The notes beneath the pieces are model-generated. The model did not search any database. It was not told the DNA's origin and was given only the letters and a program-made list of their open reading frames with translations. The translations under genes were made by a program, and so were the position numbers. Of a DNA stretch of 64,000 bases, positions 20,591-31,374 are shown piece by piece (positions within the stretch are counted from its first letter, which is position 1; each line of letters begins with the position of its first letter). The stretch covers positions 124,001-188,000 of the forward strand of contig NZ_JABSNM010000008.1 of assembly GCF_013294065.1 (NCBI RefSeq), read 5' to 3'. This DNA is from Sphaerotilus uruguayifluvii (GTDB lineage Bacteria > Pseudomonadota > Gammaproteobacteria > Burkholderiales > Burkholderiaceae_C).

Positions 20591-20701
20591 TTCGCGGATC
20601 ATCATGGTGCATTGCAGCAAACGATCGATCCGGTCCGGATCGGCCTGCACCAGCGCAGGGAAGGCCGGCGATCACGATCGCTTGCTCATCTTGTGAACTA
20701 T

Positions 20702-21040
20702 TCACGTCGGACCGGAACCCTCGGGAGCCGGCGCAGGCGGTGCCGCGGTGAATCGTGTCTCGCGGCGCAGGTCGCAGACCTGCAGCGAGTACTCGAGGTA
20801 GAAGTCGGCGCGGCCCTTGCCCTGGGCCGCGACATGCTCGGGATGGGTGGCCCAGGCGTGCATGGCCGCGTCGGTCTCGAACTCGACGATGGTGACGCGC
20901 TCGCCGTCGGCGGCGGTGAAGCCCTTGTGCGAGACATGGCCCGGCATCGTCCGGGCCAGATCGCTCATGCGGGTGGCCCAGGCGGTGTATTCGTCGACGG
21001 ACTCGGGCCTGAGGCGGTTGCGGAAGATGACGACGGGCAT
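20702..21040 (-). CDS. Antibiotic-biosynthesis-monooxygenase (ABM) fold protein
   Basis: This 112-residue protein has a ferredoxin-like ABM domain over residues 1-90: MPVVIFRNRLRPE, a helix, GHVSHKGFTAADGERVTIVEFE, then AMHAWATHPEH and AQGKGRADFYLEYSLQVCDL. Members act as small monooxygenases or as stress-response proteins; no cofactor is predictable. CAGGAG precedes the ATG at 21040. It is 59 bases downstream of the MacB-type permease gene on the same strand and may be a distal member of that operon. Confidence 0.7.
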   Translation of the reverse strand: MPVVIFRNRLRPESVDEYTAWATRMSDLARTMPGHVSHKGFTAADGERVTIVEFETDAAMHAWATHPEHVAAQGKGRADFYLEYSLQVCDLRRETRFTAAPPAPAPEGSGPT

Positions 21041-21099
21041 GGCGGGCGGCTCCTGGTGGAAGGATGGAGGGGCCGATTGTGGGCCGCCCGCGGCCATGC

Positions 21100-23029
<1,930 letters not shown>

Positions 23030-23033
<4 letters not shown>

Positions 23034-24358
23034 CGCGCCCCCGCGGCGGCGCCCGCCTGGCCGACGATGACGGCCGAGCCCTCGACCAGACCTTCGCCGA
23101 CGACCTCGGTGCGACGGCCGTCGCTCAGGCCGGTGGTGACCGTGAGCGGCTGCGGCGCGCCGTCCTTCAGGATCCAGATCTGGCGCTGGCTGCCCTCGGC
23201 CGTCTTCGTGCCGCCGCTGCGCTTCGGGGCGTTGCCGCCGGGCGGGCGCGGCATCAGCTTCGACAGCAGGCCGCCGCTCGAGGCGGCCTGGGGGCCGGCG
23301 ACGGTCGGCGTGAAGCGCAGCGCGGTGTTGGGCACCGTCAGCACGCCGCGGCGCTCGGTGGCGGCGATCGTCGCGGTCGCGGTCATGCCCGGGCGCAGGC
23401 TGAGGTCGGCGTTGTCCACCGTCAGGTCGGTGGCGTAGGTGACGACGTTGTCGGTGGTCGTCGAGCCGTAGGCCACCCGCCGGATCGCCGCGGGAAAGCT
23501 GCGCGAGGGCCAGCTGCTGACGGTGAAGCCGGCCTTCTGCCCGGGCCGGACCAGGCCCACGTCGGCCTCGTCGACCTTGACCTGCAGGTTGAGCTGGCGC
23601 AGGTCCTGGGCCAGCGTCAGCAGCGTGACCGCCTGCAGCGAGGCGGCCACCGCATTGCCCGGCTCGGCCGAGCGGGTCAGCACGACGCCGTCGATCGGCG
23701 AGCGGATCGCGGCCTTGGCGCGGTTGGTCTCGTCCATGCGCAGCGCGGCGCCGGCGTCGGCCACGCTGGCCTGCGCGCTGCCCAGCGCCGCCTCGGCGCG
23801 CGCCAGCGCGGCGCGTGCGGCGTCGAGCTCGGTGCCGGAGGGCACCTTGCCGCCCGACAGCCGCGAGACTTCCTCCAGCCGGGCCAGGCCGGCGCGCTGC
23901 TCGGCCCGCGTCGCCTCGGCCTGGCGCACCGCGGCCTGCGCCGAGGCCAGCGTGGCGCGCGAGCGCGCGATCTGGTCGTCGAGCTTGGTGGTGTCGAGCT
24001 CGATCAGCACCTGGCCGACCTTCACCATGTCGTTGACGTCGACGTTGACCCGGCGGATCGTGCCGGAGAGTTCCGAGCCGATCGTGACCTGGCGGGTTGG
24101 CTGCAGCGTGCCGTTGGCGGTGACGGTGATGGCCAGGTCGCCGCGGGCCAGCGGCTCGGTGAGAAAGCGTGGCGCGGTCTGCGCCTGCTGGCGGCCCTGC
24201 CAGGCGACGAGGCCGGTGCCGGCGGCCGCCAGCAGCGCCGCGCCGATCCAGATCGTGCGGCGGCGCCACCAGGGCCGCGGCAGCGCCGCGGTGCCGAGCA
24301 GGTCGGCCACGGCGGCGGAGTCATCGGGGCGGGAGCGGTTCGGTTCAGCGGAGGCCAT
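23030..24358 (-). CDS. MacA-like periplasmic adaptor
   Basis: This 442-residue membrane fusion protein has a cytoplasmic N terminus, one membrane helix (about residues 35-53, WIGAALLAAAGTGLVAW), a lipoyl half, a long coiled-coil hairpin (about 110-205), the second lipoyl half (RSPIDGVVLTRSAEPGNAV), a beta-barrel and a membrane-proximal domain. It couples the MacB-type pump to the NodT-type outer-membrane channel encoded just upstream. A Gly/Pro-rich insert (about residues 345-370) sits in the membrane-proximal domain. Confidence 0.9.
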
Positions 24359-24371
24359 GGGGACAAGCGGT

Positions 24372-25847
24372 TCAGCGGGTGGAGGCGGCGCGCACGGACA
24401 GCGCCGCCAGATCGGCCGCGGACACGCCGCCGCCGAGCGCCTTGAACAGGCGGACGAGGTTCTGGCGCCGCTCGACCTCGGCGCCGACGCGGCTGGTCTG
24501 CAGCGTCAGCAGCGTGCGCTGTGCGTCGAGCAGCGTGGTGAAGTCGATCAGTCCGGCTTCGTAGCGCTGGCGCGCCAGCGTCAGCGCCTGCGTCGCGGCC
24601 TCGACCGCGGTGTCGAGCGCGCGGGCCTGCTCGCGGCTGCCGGCGGCGGCCGACAGGCTGTCCTCGGCGTCCTGCGCCGCCGCGAGCGTGGCGGCGCGCC
24701 AGCTCAGCCGGGCGCGCTCGAGCACCGCCTGCTGCGCATCGATCCTCGCGGCCTGCAGGCCGCCGTCGGTCAGCGTCCAGTCGACCGAGGCCGCCAGCGT
24801 GGCCACCAGCGAGGCGCTGTTGCCCAGCGCCGCCAGCGTCAGTGCCTTCCAGCCCAGCGTGCCCGACAGCGCGAAGTCCGGCTGGCGTGCGGCGCGGCTG
24901 GCGTCGAGCCGTGCCAGCTCGGCCGTGATCGTCGCCTCGGCGGCGATCAGGTCGGGGCGGCGCAGCAGCAGCCCGGCCGGCACGCCGGCCTCGAGCTGAC
25001 GGTCGAGCCCGGCCAGCGCGTCGCCGGGCGAGGGCAGGCGGCCGTCGTCGCCGAGCCGGGCCTGCAGCGCCCGCGGCTCCCGGCCGAGCAGCACCGCCAG
25101 CGCATGTTCGCCCTGGGCGATCGCGGTGTCCCAGGCGGGCAGCTGCGCACGGGTCTGCTCGACGCTGGCGCGGGCCTGCTCGACATCGAGCGTCGAGGCC
25201 AGGCCGGCCTGCGCGCGCCACTGCGTCAGCTGCAGCGTCTGCTGTTGCGCCTCGAGGCTGGACTGCACCAGCGCCCGCCGCGCGCGGTTGCCGCGCAGCG
25301 CGATGTAGTCGATCGCGACCTCGCCGGCGACGCTGTGCGCGCTGGCCTGCAGGCCGGCCTCGGCCGAGGCCAGGTCGGCCGCGGCGCCGCGCTCGGTGGA
25401 GCCGAGTCGGCCGCTGGCGTCGAGTTCCCAGCTGGCCGAGAGCTGCGGCACGGCCAGCACGGTGCTCGTGCTGCCGCTGCTGCGCTGGCGGGTCGCGCTG
25501 GCACCCAGGCCGATCTGCTGCGCCAGCGCGGCCGCGGCCTGCTGGCGCAGCGCGCGGGCCTGGTCGACGCGGGTGCGTGCGGTGGCGAGGTCGGTGCCGC
25601 CGGCCAGCGCCTCGTCGACCAGCGCGGCCAGCAGCGGATCGTCGAAGGACTGCCACCAGCGTGACAGCGCCGGCAGGGTCTGCGCGACCGCGGCGTCCTG
25701 CGGGGTCGGGCTCGCCGAGGCGATCGGGGCGGGCGCGGACGCGGCCGGGCGGGGGCCGCTGGCGCAGCCGGCCAGCGCGAGCGCGCCGGCCAGGGCGGCC
25801 GCCAGACCGGCGTGCCGGCGCTGGCGGAGAAAGAAGGGCGAGGTCAT
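24372..25847 (-). CDS. Outer-membrane efflux lipoprotein, NodT/TolC family
   Basis: This 491-residue channel protein has a lipoprotein signal (LAGALALAGC, Cys near residue 28) and two repeated outer-membrane-factor domains with long helices, including the RRPDLIAAEATITAELARLDASRA segment typical of NodT/OprM proteins (quoted in part by position, about residues 312-335). It provides the exit duct for the MacAB pump. No good ribosome-binding site precedes ATG 25847; an upstream TTG at 25922 is less likely. It is the first gene of a four-gene operon. Confidence 0.88.
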   Translation of the reverse strand: MTSPFFLRQRRHAGLAAALAGALALAGCASGPRPAASAPAPIASASPTPQDAAVAQTLPALSRWWQSFDDPLLAALVDEALAGGTDLATARTRVDQARALRQQAAAALAQQIGLGASATRQRSSGSTSTVLAVPQLSASWELDASGRLGSTERGAAADLASAEAGLQASAHSVAGEVAIDYIALRGNRARRALVQSSLEAQQQTLQLTQWRAQAGLASTLDVEQARASVEQTRAQLPAWDTAIAQGEHALAVLLGREPRALQARLGDDGRLPSPGDALAGLDRQLEAGVPAGLLLRRPDLIAAEATITAELARLDASRAARQPDFALSGTLGWKALTLAALGNSASLVATLAASVDWTLTDGGLQAARIDAQQAVLERARLSWRAATLAAAQDAEDSLSAAAGSREQARALDTAVEAATQALTLARQRYEAGLIDFTTLLDAQRTLLTLQTSRVGAEVERRQNLVRLFKALGGGVSAADLAALSVRAASTR

Positions 25848-25989
25848 CGGCAGGTGCGGCAGCGACGCGACGGAGGATTCATCGTCGCCACCATCCGGAG
25901 AGTCCAGCCTGATTTGTATCAATCCCGATCCGGCCTTCGCATGACCTGACGGTAAAGAAACTTGTTTGCCGGCGGCGGTCCGGCCCGGT

Positions 25990-27147
25990 TCAGCGCGCCG
26001 CCAGCACCACCTGCGCGCGCCCGGCGCGCTTGGCCTCGTACAGCGCGCCGTCGGCGCGGCGCAGCAGGTCGTCGAGCGTGATGTCGCCCTGGCCGAGCGA
26101 GGCCAGGCCGGCGCTGTACTCGAGCACGAAGCCGAGCTCCTGCTCCGACTGCAGCCGCAGGCACTGGCGCAGGCGCTGGTCCAGCGACAGCGCCGGGCCC
26201 TCGCGGGTGTGGGTCAGCAGCAGGCAGAACTCCTCGCCGCCGTAGCGCCCGGCCAGGTCGCCCGAGCGCAGCTCCTCGCGCAGCATGCGCGAGAGCAGCT
26301 GCAGCGCCTGGTCGCCGCAGGCATGGCCGCGCTCGTCGTTGACGCGCTTGAAGTGGTCGATGTCGATCATCAGCAGCGCCAGCGGCTGGCCGTAGCGGCG
26401 CGCATCGGACAGCAGCGCCTCGGCGCGCTCGGTCCAGGCGCGGCGGTTGAGCAGGCCGGTCAGGCCGTCGGTGATGGCCTGCTCGCGCAGCTGGCGTTCG
26501 GCCTCCTCGCGGTAGGCCATCAGGATGCCGACGGTCGACAGCAGCAGCGTCACATGGCTGAGCACCGCGGCGGCCTGGTTGACCGGATGCGGCGCGGTCA
26601 GGTAGGGATAGGACGCGGTGAAGAAGGCTCCGAGCACGCCGCGCCAGAAGGTCGCCACCGCCATCGCCGCCATGCACGAGCCGATCAGCGCGCGCCAGCG
26701 CCAGCCGGTCTGCGGCGAGTGCCGCAGCGCCGCGTGCGTGACCGCCAGCATCTGCAGGCCGAGCACGCCGTTGGCCAGCCCGACCCGCCACGGGTAGCTG
26801 TCGAAGCCCAGGCCGTAGCCCAGCGTCATCAGCCCGGTCAGCGTCCACAGCGGCCAGGCGCGGCCCTCGCGGCCGGTCCACAGCGCCAGCGCCCGCCACA
26901 GCGTCACCAGCCCGGCCGAAATGCCGGCCATCGCCAGCGTCGACAGCAGCTGGTCGGGCCACAGGTCGCGCCACAGCGTCGACAGCACCAGACCGAACCA
27001 GCCCAGCGCCTGCAGCCCCGTCGACAGCACCGCCTGCCGCGCCGCCGGGCCGATGCGCCAGCCCATGATCGCCGGCAAGGCCAGCGCCACGGCGAACACG
27101 TTCACCGTGAACATCATCATCAGCGTGCGGACATCGAGCGGCGGCAT
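25990..27147 (-). CDS. Membrane diguanylate cyclase
   Basis: This 385-residue protein has six to seven hydrophobic helices (residues 10-205), a short linker coil, then a GGDEF domain with DGLTGLLNRRAW, IDIDHFKRVND and the catalytic YGGEEF. RSGD lies five residues before GGEEF, matching the inhibitory RxxD site, so product feedback is likely. It synthesises cyclic di-GMP from GTP; the membrane part may be a sensor. The ATG at 27147 is chosen by where the hydrophobic domain begins. Confidence 0.9.
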   Translation of the reverse strand: MPPLDVRTLMMMFTVNVFAVALALPAIMGWRIGPAARQAVLSTGLQALGWFGLVLSTLWRDLWPDQLLSTLAMAGISAGLVTLWRALALWTGREGRAWPLWTLTGLMTLGYGLGFDSYPWRVGLANGVLGLQMLAVTHAALRHSPQTGWRWRALIGSCMAAMAVATFWRGVLGAFFTASYPYLTAPHPVNQAAAVLSHVTLLLSTVGILMAYREEAERQLREQAITDGLTGLLNRRAWTERAEALLSDARRYGQPLALLMIDIDHFKRVNDERGHACGDQALQLLSRMLREELRSGDLAGRYGGEEFCLLLTHTREGPALSLDQRLRQCLRLQSEQELGFVLEYSAGLASLGQGDITLDDLLRRADGALYEAKRAGRAQVVLAAR

Positions 27148-27228
27148 CGGAGCAGGGCGGCAGAGGGGTCCGGCCGGCGCGGACCGCACGAAGGGAAACG
27201 GGAGCGGCGAGCCAGCGGCCGCGACGGC

Positions 27229-28719
27229 TTACTGGAAGGCCACTTCGGCGAAGCTGCGCAGCTTGCGGCTGTGCAGGTGGTCGAGCCCCTGGTGGCGCAG
27301 GATCTCGATCGCGCGGATGCCGATGCGCAGGTGCTGGTCGACGCGCTCGCGGTAGAAGTGGTTGGCCATGCCGGGCAGCTTGATCTCGCCGTGCAGCGGC
27401 TTGTCGGAAACACAGAGCAGGGTACCGTATGGAACCCGGAAACGGAACCCATTGGCCGCGATCGTCGCGCTTTCCATGTCCAGCGCCACGGCGCGGCTCT
27501 GGCTGAAGCGGCGCTCCGGACCCGGATGCGGCAGCAGCTCCCAGTTGCGGTTGTCGGTCGAGGCGACGGTGCCGGTGCGCATGATCTTCTTCAGCTCGTA
27601 GCCGGCGAGCTGCGTCACCTCCTCCACGGCCGATTCGAGCGCGACCTGGATCTCCGCCAGCGGCGGGATCGGCACCCACAGCGGCAGCTCCTCGTCGAGC
27701 ACATGGTCCTCGCGCACGTAGCCGTGGGCCAGCACGTAGTCGCCGAGCTGCTGCGTGTTGCGCAGGCCGGCGCAGTGGCCCAGCATCAGCCAGGCGTGCG
27801 GGCGCAGCACGGCGATGTGGTCGGTGATGGTCTTGGCGTTGCTGGGCCCCACGCCGATGTTGACCATCGTGATGCCGCTGTGGCCGTGGCGCTTGAGGTG
27901 GTAGGCCGGCATCTGCGGCAGCCGCGGCGGCGGCGCGCCCAGCTCGTCGCCGGGCTCGGCGGGCAGGCCGGCGCGGCGGGTGACGACGTTGCCCGGTTCG
28001 ACGAAGGCGGTGTATTCGCCCGCGTCGTCGGCCATCAGCTCGTGGCCCAGGCGCACGAACTCGTCGATGTAGAACTGGTAGTTCGTGAACAGGACGTAGT
28101 TCTGGAAGTGCTCGGGCAGCGTGCCGGTGTAGTGGCGCAGGCGGTGCAGCGAGTAGTCGACCCGCGGCGCGGTGAACAGTGCCAGCGGGTGGCGCGGCTG
28201 GCCGTCGGCGCCGGTGCTGGACTCGTGCGTGCCGTTGGCGATGCCGTCGTCCATCGCCGCCAGATCGGGCAGGTCGAAGAGGTCGCGCAGGCGCGAGCGC
28301 CGCTCCGCGGTCATCGTGCCCTCGATGTGGTCGTGCTCGGCGAAGCTGAAATGCACCGGGATCGGCTGGTGGGACAGCCCGACCTCCAGCGCCACGCCGT
28401 GGTTGCGCAGCAGCAGCTTGAACTGCTCGCGGTAGTAGTAGCGGAACAGGTCCGGCCGGGTCAGCGTCGTCTCGTAGGTGCCGGGGCCGGCGACGAAGCC
28501 GTAGGCCAGGCGCGAGTCGGCGCGCTCGACGGTGTCGACCCGCACCCGCACGAAGGGATAGCAGGCCCGCACCCGCCCGCCGAAGTCGTCGCGGCCGCCG
28601 ACGAATTCCTTCAGCGACTGGCGCAGGTGCGCGATGCCGGAGTCGTAGATCGCCTTGGCATGCGCGAACGCGGCTTCGGCGTCGGTGAAGCTTTGGGTGG
28701 TGATGAGCGTGCGGGGCAT
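27229..28719 (-). CDS. amn: AMP nucleosidase
   Basis: This 496-residue cytoplasmic enzyme hydrolyses AMP to adenine and ribose 5-phosphate. The N-terminal regulatory domain (to about residue 180) is followed by the nucleoside-phosphorylase-fold catalytic part with MVNIGVGPSNAKTITDHIAV (about 284-303), LMLGHCAGLR and the active-site segment ALDMESATIAANGF near residue 425. The length matches E. coli Amn (484). With the adenine deaminase at 11.6 kb it completes AMP to adenine to hypoxanthine. Confidence 0.95.
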   Translation of the reverse strand: MPRTLITTQSFTDAEAAFAHAKAIYDSGIAHLRQSLKEFVGGRDDFGGRVRACYPFVRVRVDTVERADSRLAYGFVAGPGTYETTLTRPDLFRYYYREQFKLLLRNHGVALEVGLSHQPIPVHFSFAEHDHIEGTMTAERRSRLRDLFDLPDLAAMDDGIANGTHESSTGADGQPRHPLALFTAPRVDYSLHRLRHYTGTLPEHFQNYVLFTNYQFYIDEFVRLGHELMADDAGEYTAFVEPGNVVTRRAGLPAEPGDELGAPPPRLPQMPAYHLKRHGHSGITMVNIGVGPSNAKTITDHIAVLRPHAWLMLGHCAGLRNTQQLGDYVLAHGYVREDHVLDEELPLWVPIPPLAEIQVALESAVEEVTQLAGYELKKIMRTGTVASTDNRNWELLPHPGPERRFSQSRAVALDMESATIAANGFRFRVPYGTLLCVSDKPLHGEIKLPGMANHFYRERVDQHLRIGIRAIEILRHQGLDHLHSRKLRSFAEVAFQ

Positions 28720-28810
28720 GAGCCATTCTGCCCGCAGCCCGCGGATTCTTGTAGATCCGCGCCGCGTGCAGCGGCCGCGGCCGGGATCATTGCGGTTTCA
28801 AGGTGTGATT

Positions 28811-29587
28811 TCAGAGCCGCGCCAGCAGCTCGGCCTTCTTCGCGGCGAACTCCTGCTCGGTCAGCAGGCCGCGCTGCAGCAGCGCGCCGAGCTTCTCGAT
28901 CGTCGCCAGGATGTCCTCGCCGCCGGCGGATCCGGTCGGCATCGCCGCGGGCGGCGACATCGGCGCGATCTGGGCGATCGGCGCGAAGGCCGGGGCGGGC
29001 ACGGGGGCCGGCGCCGGCACCGGCACGACCGGCATGCCGCCGCGCATCACCACCGGCAGCCGCGCCAGGTCGACCGGACCGAACTGGCTGCTCATCGCGA
29101 TGCCGCCGCTCGCGCCCTGCTGCTGCGAGAAGCCGCCGATCTGGTGGTCGAGCGTGTCGTAGACCCACACGTCGCCGCCGCTGTCGAGCGCCAGGCGGCG
29201 CGCCTGCGGGAACCAGGCGTAGCGCATCTGGTTCTGCGCGCCGCTGGCGGCCGGCTGGCCGAGCTCGGCCGGCCACCAGGCGCTGCCACCGCCGAAGACC
29301 GGCGCGCTCAGCCACAGGTCGCCGCGGGTGGCCGTCAGCGTGGCCAGCTCGCGGCACAGGCCGTCGACCCGCGCCTTCAGGCCGTGGTTGAACATGTCGC
29401 CGAGCATCAGCATGCCGCCGCTCATCCACTGGCCGGAGCCGCCGAACTCGGGGTGGCTGAACTGCGCCATCGTGCCGCCGCCGGCCTGCACCGCCTGCAG
29501 CATCACGGTCACCGCCTCCGTGCTGAAGCCGTGGCGCGCGGCGATCGAGGCGACGGCCTGAAGGCCGGTGTCGGAGAGCTGGAGCAT
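28811..29587 (-). CDS. SHOCT-domain protein
   Basis: This 258-residue protein has a C-terminal SHOCT domain, with ILATIEKLGALLQRGLLTEQ followed by EFAAKKAELLARL (residues 225-258). A Pro/Ala/Val-rich linker (about 185-215) separates it from an N-terminal region of unknown fold containing Gly/Met-rich stretches. SHOCT modules mediate oligomerisation or nucleic-acid binding; the role here is unknown. GAGGAAA precedes the ATG. Confidence 0.75.
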   Translation of the reverse strand: MLQLSDTGLQAVASIAARHGFSTEAVTVMLQAVQAGGGTMAQFSHPEFGGSGQWMSGGMLMLGDMFNHGLKARVDGLCRELATLTATRGDLWLSAPVFGGGSAWWPAELGQPAASGAQNQMRYAWFPQARRLALDSGGDVWVYDTLDHQIGGFSQQQGASGGIAMSSQFGPVDLARLPVVMRGGMPVVPVPAPAPVPAPAFAPIAQIAPMSPPAAMPTGSAGGEDILATIEKLGALLQRGLLTEQEFAAKKAELLARL

Positions 29588-29645
29588 GGGGTTTCCTCGG
29601 GAGTGCTGCCGGCCAGCCTAGCAGACACCTCCGCGCCGCGGCATG

Positions 29646-30572
29646 TCAGAGCCGGTCGAGCGGGATTTTCAGATAGCGCACGCCGTTGGATTCCGGCGGC
29701 GGCAGGTGGCCGGCGCGCATGTTGACCTGCACCGAGGGCAGCATCAGCACCGGCATGTCCAGCGTCGCGTCGCGCGCGCGGCGCATCGCCACGAAGGCGT
29801 CCTCGGCGACGCCGTCGTGCACATGCACGTTGGCGGCGCGCTGCTCGGCCACCGTCGCGACATGCGCCAGCGCGCGCCCGCCGGGGCGGTAGTCGTGGCA
29901 CATGAACAGCCGGGTGTCGCCGGGCAGGTCAAGCACCCGCCGGACCGAGCGGTACAGCGTCGCGGCATCGCCGCCGGGAAAGTCGCAGCGCGCGGTGCCG
30001 TAGTCGGGCATGAACAGCGTGTCGCCCACGAAGGCGGCCGGCGCGGCCTGCGCGTCGTCGGGATCCTCGACCACATAGGTCAGGCAGGCCGGCGTGTGGC
30101 CGGGCGTGTGCAGCGCCGTCGCGCGCAGGCCGCCGATCGCGAAGGTGTCGCCGTCGGCGAACAGGCGGCCGAACTGGCGCCCGTCGCGGGCGAAGTCGTC
30201 GCCGGCGTTGAACAGCGTGCCGAAGGTCTTCTGCACCGTGGTGATCATCGCGCCGATGGCGATCGTGCCGCCCAGTCGCGCCTGCAGCCACGGCGCCGCC
30301 GACAGGTGGTCGGCATGCACATGCGTCTCGAGCAGCCACTGCACCGTCAGCCCGAGCGCCTCGACCTGCGCGGCCAGGCGCTCGGCGCCCTGCGTGCCGG
30401 TGCGGCCGGATCTGGCGTCGAAGTCGAGCACGCTGTCGACGATCGCGGCCTGGCGGCTGTCCGGATCGATCACCAGGTGCGAGAAGGTCGAGGTCGCCGC
30501 GTCGAAGAAGGTGTCGACGCGCATCCGCCCGGTGGTCTGGCTGGCGAAGGGGGAGGGAATGGCCGTGTCCAT
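29646..30572 (-). CDS. MBL-fold persulfide dioxygenase-like protein (Blh/ETHE1 type)
   Basis: This 308-residue metallo-beta-lactamase-fold protein has THVHADH (residues 83-89), a His in HTPGHTP, and the TARCDFPGGDA segment, which is characteristic of ETHE1/Blh sulfur dioxygenases that bind glutathione persulfide and mononuclear iron. It would oxidise GSSH to sulfite plus GSH. ATG 30572 or 30581 lies very close to an AT-rich promoter-like sequence and has no ribosome-binding site; ATG at residue 17 is also possible. A half-conserved CsoR-type operator lies 15 bases upstream, linking it to the sulfide genes at 4-11 kb. Confidence 0.85.
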   Translation of the reverse strand: MDTAIPSPFASQTTGRMRVDTFFDAATSTFSHLVIDPDSRQAAIVDSVLDFDARSGRTGTQGAERLAAQVEALGLTVQWLLETHVHADHLSAAPWLQARLGGTIAIGAMITTVQKTFGTLFNAGDDFARDGRQFGRLFADGDTFAIGGLRATALHTPGHTPACLTYVVEDPDDAQAAPAAFVGDTLFMPDYGTARCDFPGGDAATLYRSVRRVLDLPGDTRLFMCHDYRPGGRALAHVATVAEQRAANVHVHDGVAEDAFVAMRRARDATLDMPVLMLPSVQVNMRAGHLPPPESNGVRYLKIPLDRL

Positions 30573-30586
30573 GCGGGGCATTCTAT

Positions 30587-30602
30587 ATACCCGCCAAGGT
30601 AC
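30587..30602 (-). promoter_or_regulatory. Degenerate CsoR-type operator candidate
   Basis: ATACCC-GCCA-AGGTAC matches the 9002-9017 operator exactly in the left half and at 4 of 6 bases in the right half, with the same 4-base spacer. It overlaps the AT-rich -10-like TATATA of the dioxygenase gene. This is inference from pattern similarity. Confidence 0.4.
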
Positions 30603-30719
30603 TGGAGGGATCATTGATGTGCGTCATGCCCGAGGCTGCGCCGGCGCCGGGTCCGCCGATAGACTCGCGGCCTTCGGCTGGAATTACCCGGGACCGTATG
30701 AAGATGAAGGAGGCGACTC

Positions 30720-31340
30720 ATGACGAAGGTGACCAAGGTGACGATGGAGGCGACGCTGCGGCGAGCCGTGGCGATGGCGGTCCTGGGCGCGGCGGCCGGC
30801 CTGGCCGGGGCGGCCGAAGGGCCCGACGTGGCGGCGATGACGGCCGAGGCGCGCCAGGTCGGCCTGCCTTTCCTGCGCCAGCTGGTCACGACGCTGCAGG
30901 CCGAGGTGCAGGCGCGCGGCCCGGAAGGTGCGGTGACGGTCTGCCGCGATCTGGCGCCGCGGCTGGCCGGCGAGGTCTCGCAGGCCAGCGGCTGGCGGGT
31001 CACCCGCATCGGCACGCGCACCCGCAACGCGCTGCTGGGCGGCCCGGACGCCTGGGAGCAGACGGTGCTCGCCAGCTTCGCGAAGCGCCAGGCCGCCGGA
31101 GAGAAGCTCGACGCGATGGAGCAGGCGGAGGTGGTCGAGGAGCCCTCCGGACGCGCCTTCCGCTACATGAAGGCCATCGGTCTGCAGCCGGCCTGCGTGG
31201 CCTGCCACGGCGGCGCCGACGAGGTGTCCGCCGGCGTGCGCGCGCAGCTGCAGCAGCTCTATCCGCATGACCGCGCCACCGGCTACGCGCCGGGTCAGCT
31301 GCGCGGCGCGCTGTCGATCCGCCGCCCGCTGCGCGACTGA
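30720..31340 (+). CDS. DUF3365 (Tll0287-like) haem protein
   Basis: This 206-residue secreted protein has a signal peptide ending near AGAAEG (residue 33), a Tll0287/DUF3365 domain, and a single c-type haem motif CVACH (near residues 159-163). These domains are PAS-like haem sensors, either free or attached to signalling proteins; here it is free. GGAGG lies 7 bases upstream of the ATG. It is divergent from the dioxygenase gene. Confidence 0.8.
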   Translation: MTKVTKVTMEATLRRAVAMAVLGAAAGLAGAAEGPDVAAMTAEARQVGLPFLRQLVTTLQAEVQARGPEGAVTVCRDLAPRLAGEVSQASGWRVTRIGTRTRNALLGGPDAWEQTVLASFAKRQAAGEKLDAMEQAEVVEEPSGRAFRYMKAIGLQPACVACHGGADEVSAGVRAQLQQLYPHDRATGYAPGQLRGALSIRRPLRD

Positions 31341-31374
31341 GCCCGCGGCTGGGCCCGGAGCGCGCCGCGCAGCC

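Noticed and set aside
20369-20650. 93-residue minus-strand frame in the gene-free stretch
   Set aside because: It crosses both the promoter and the hairpin, has no ribosome-binding site and no recognisable pattern.
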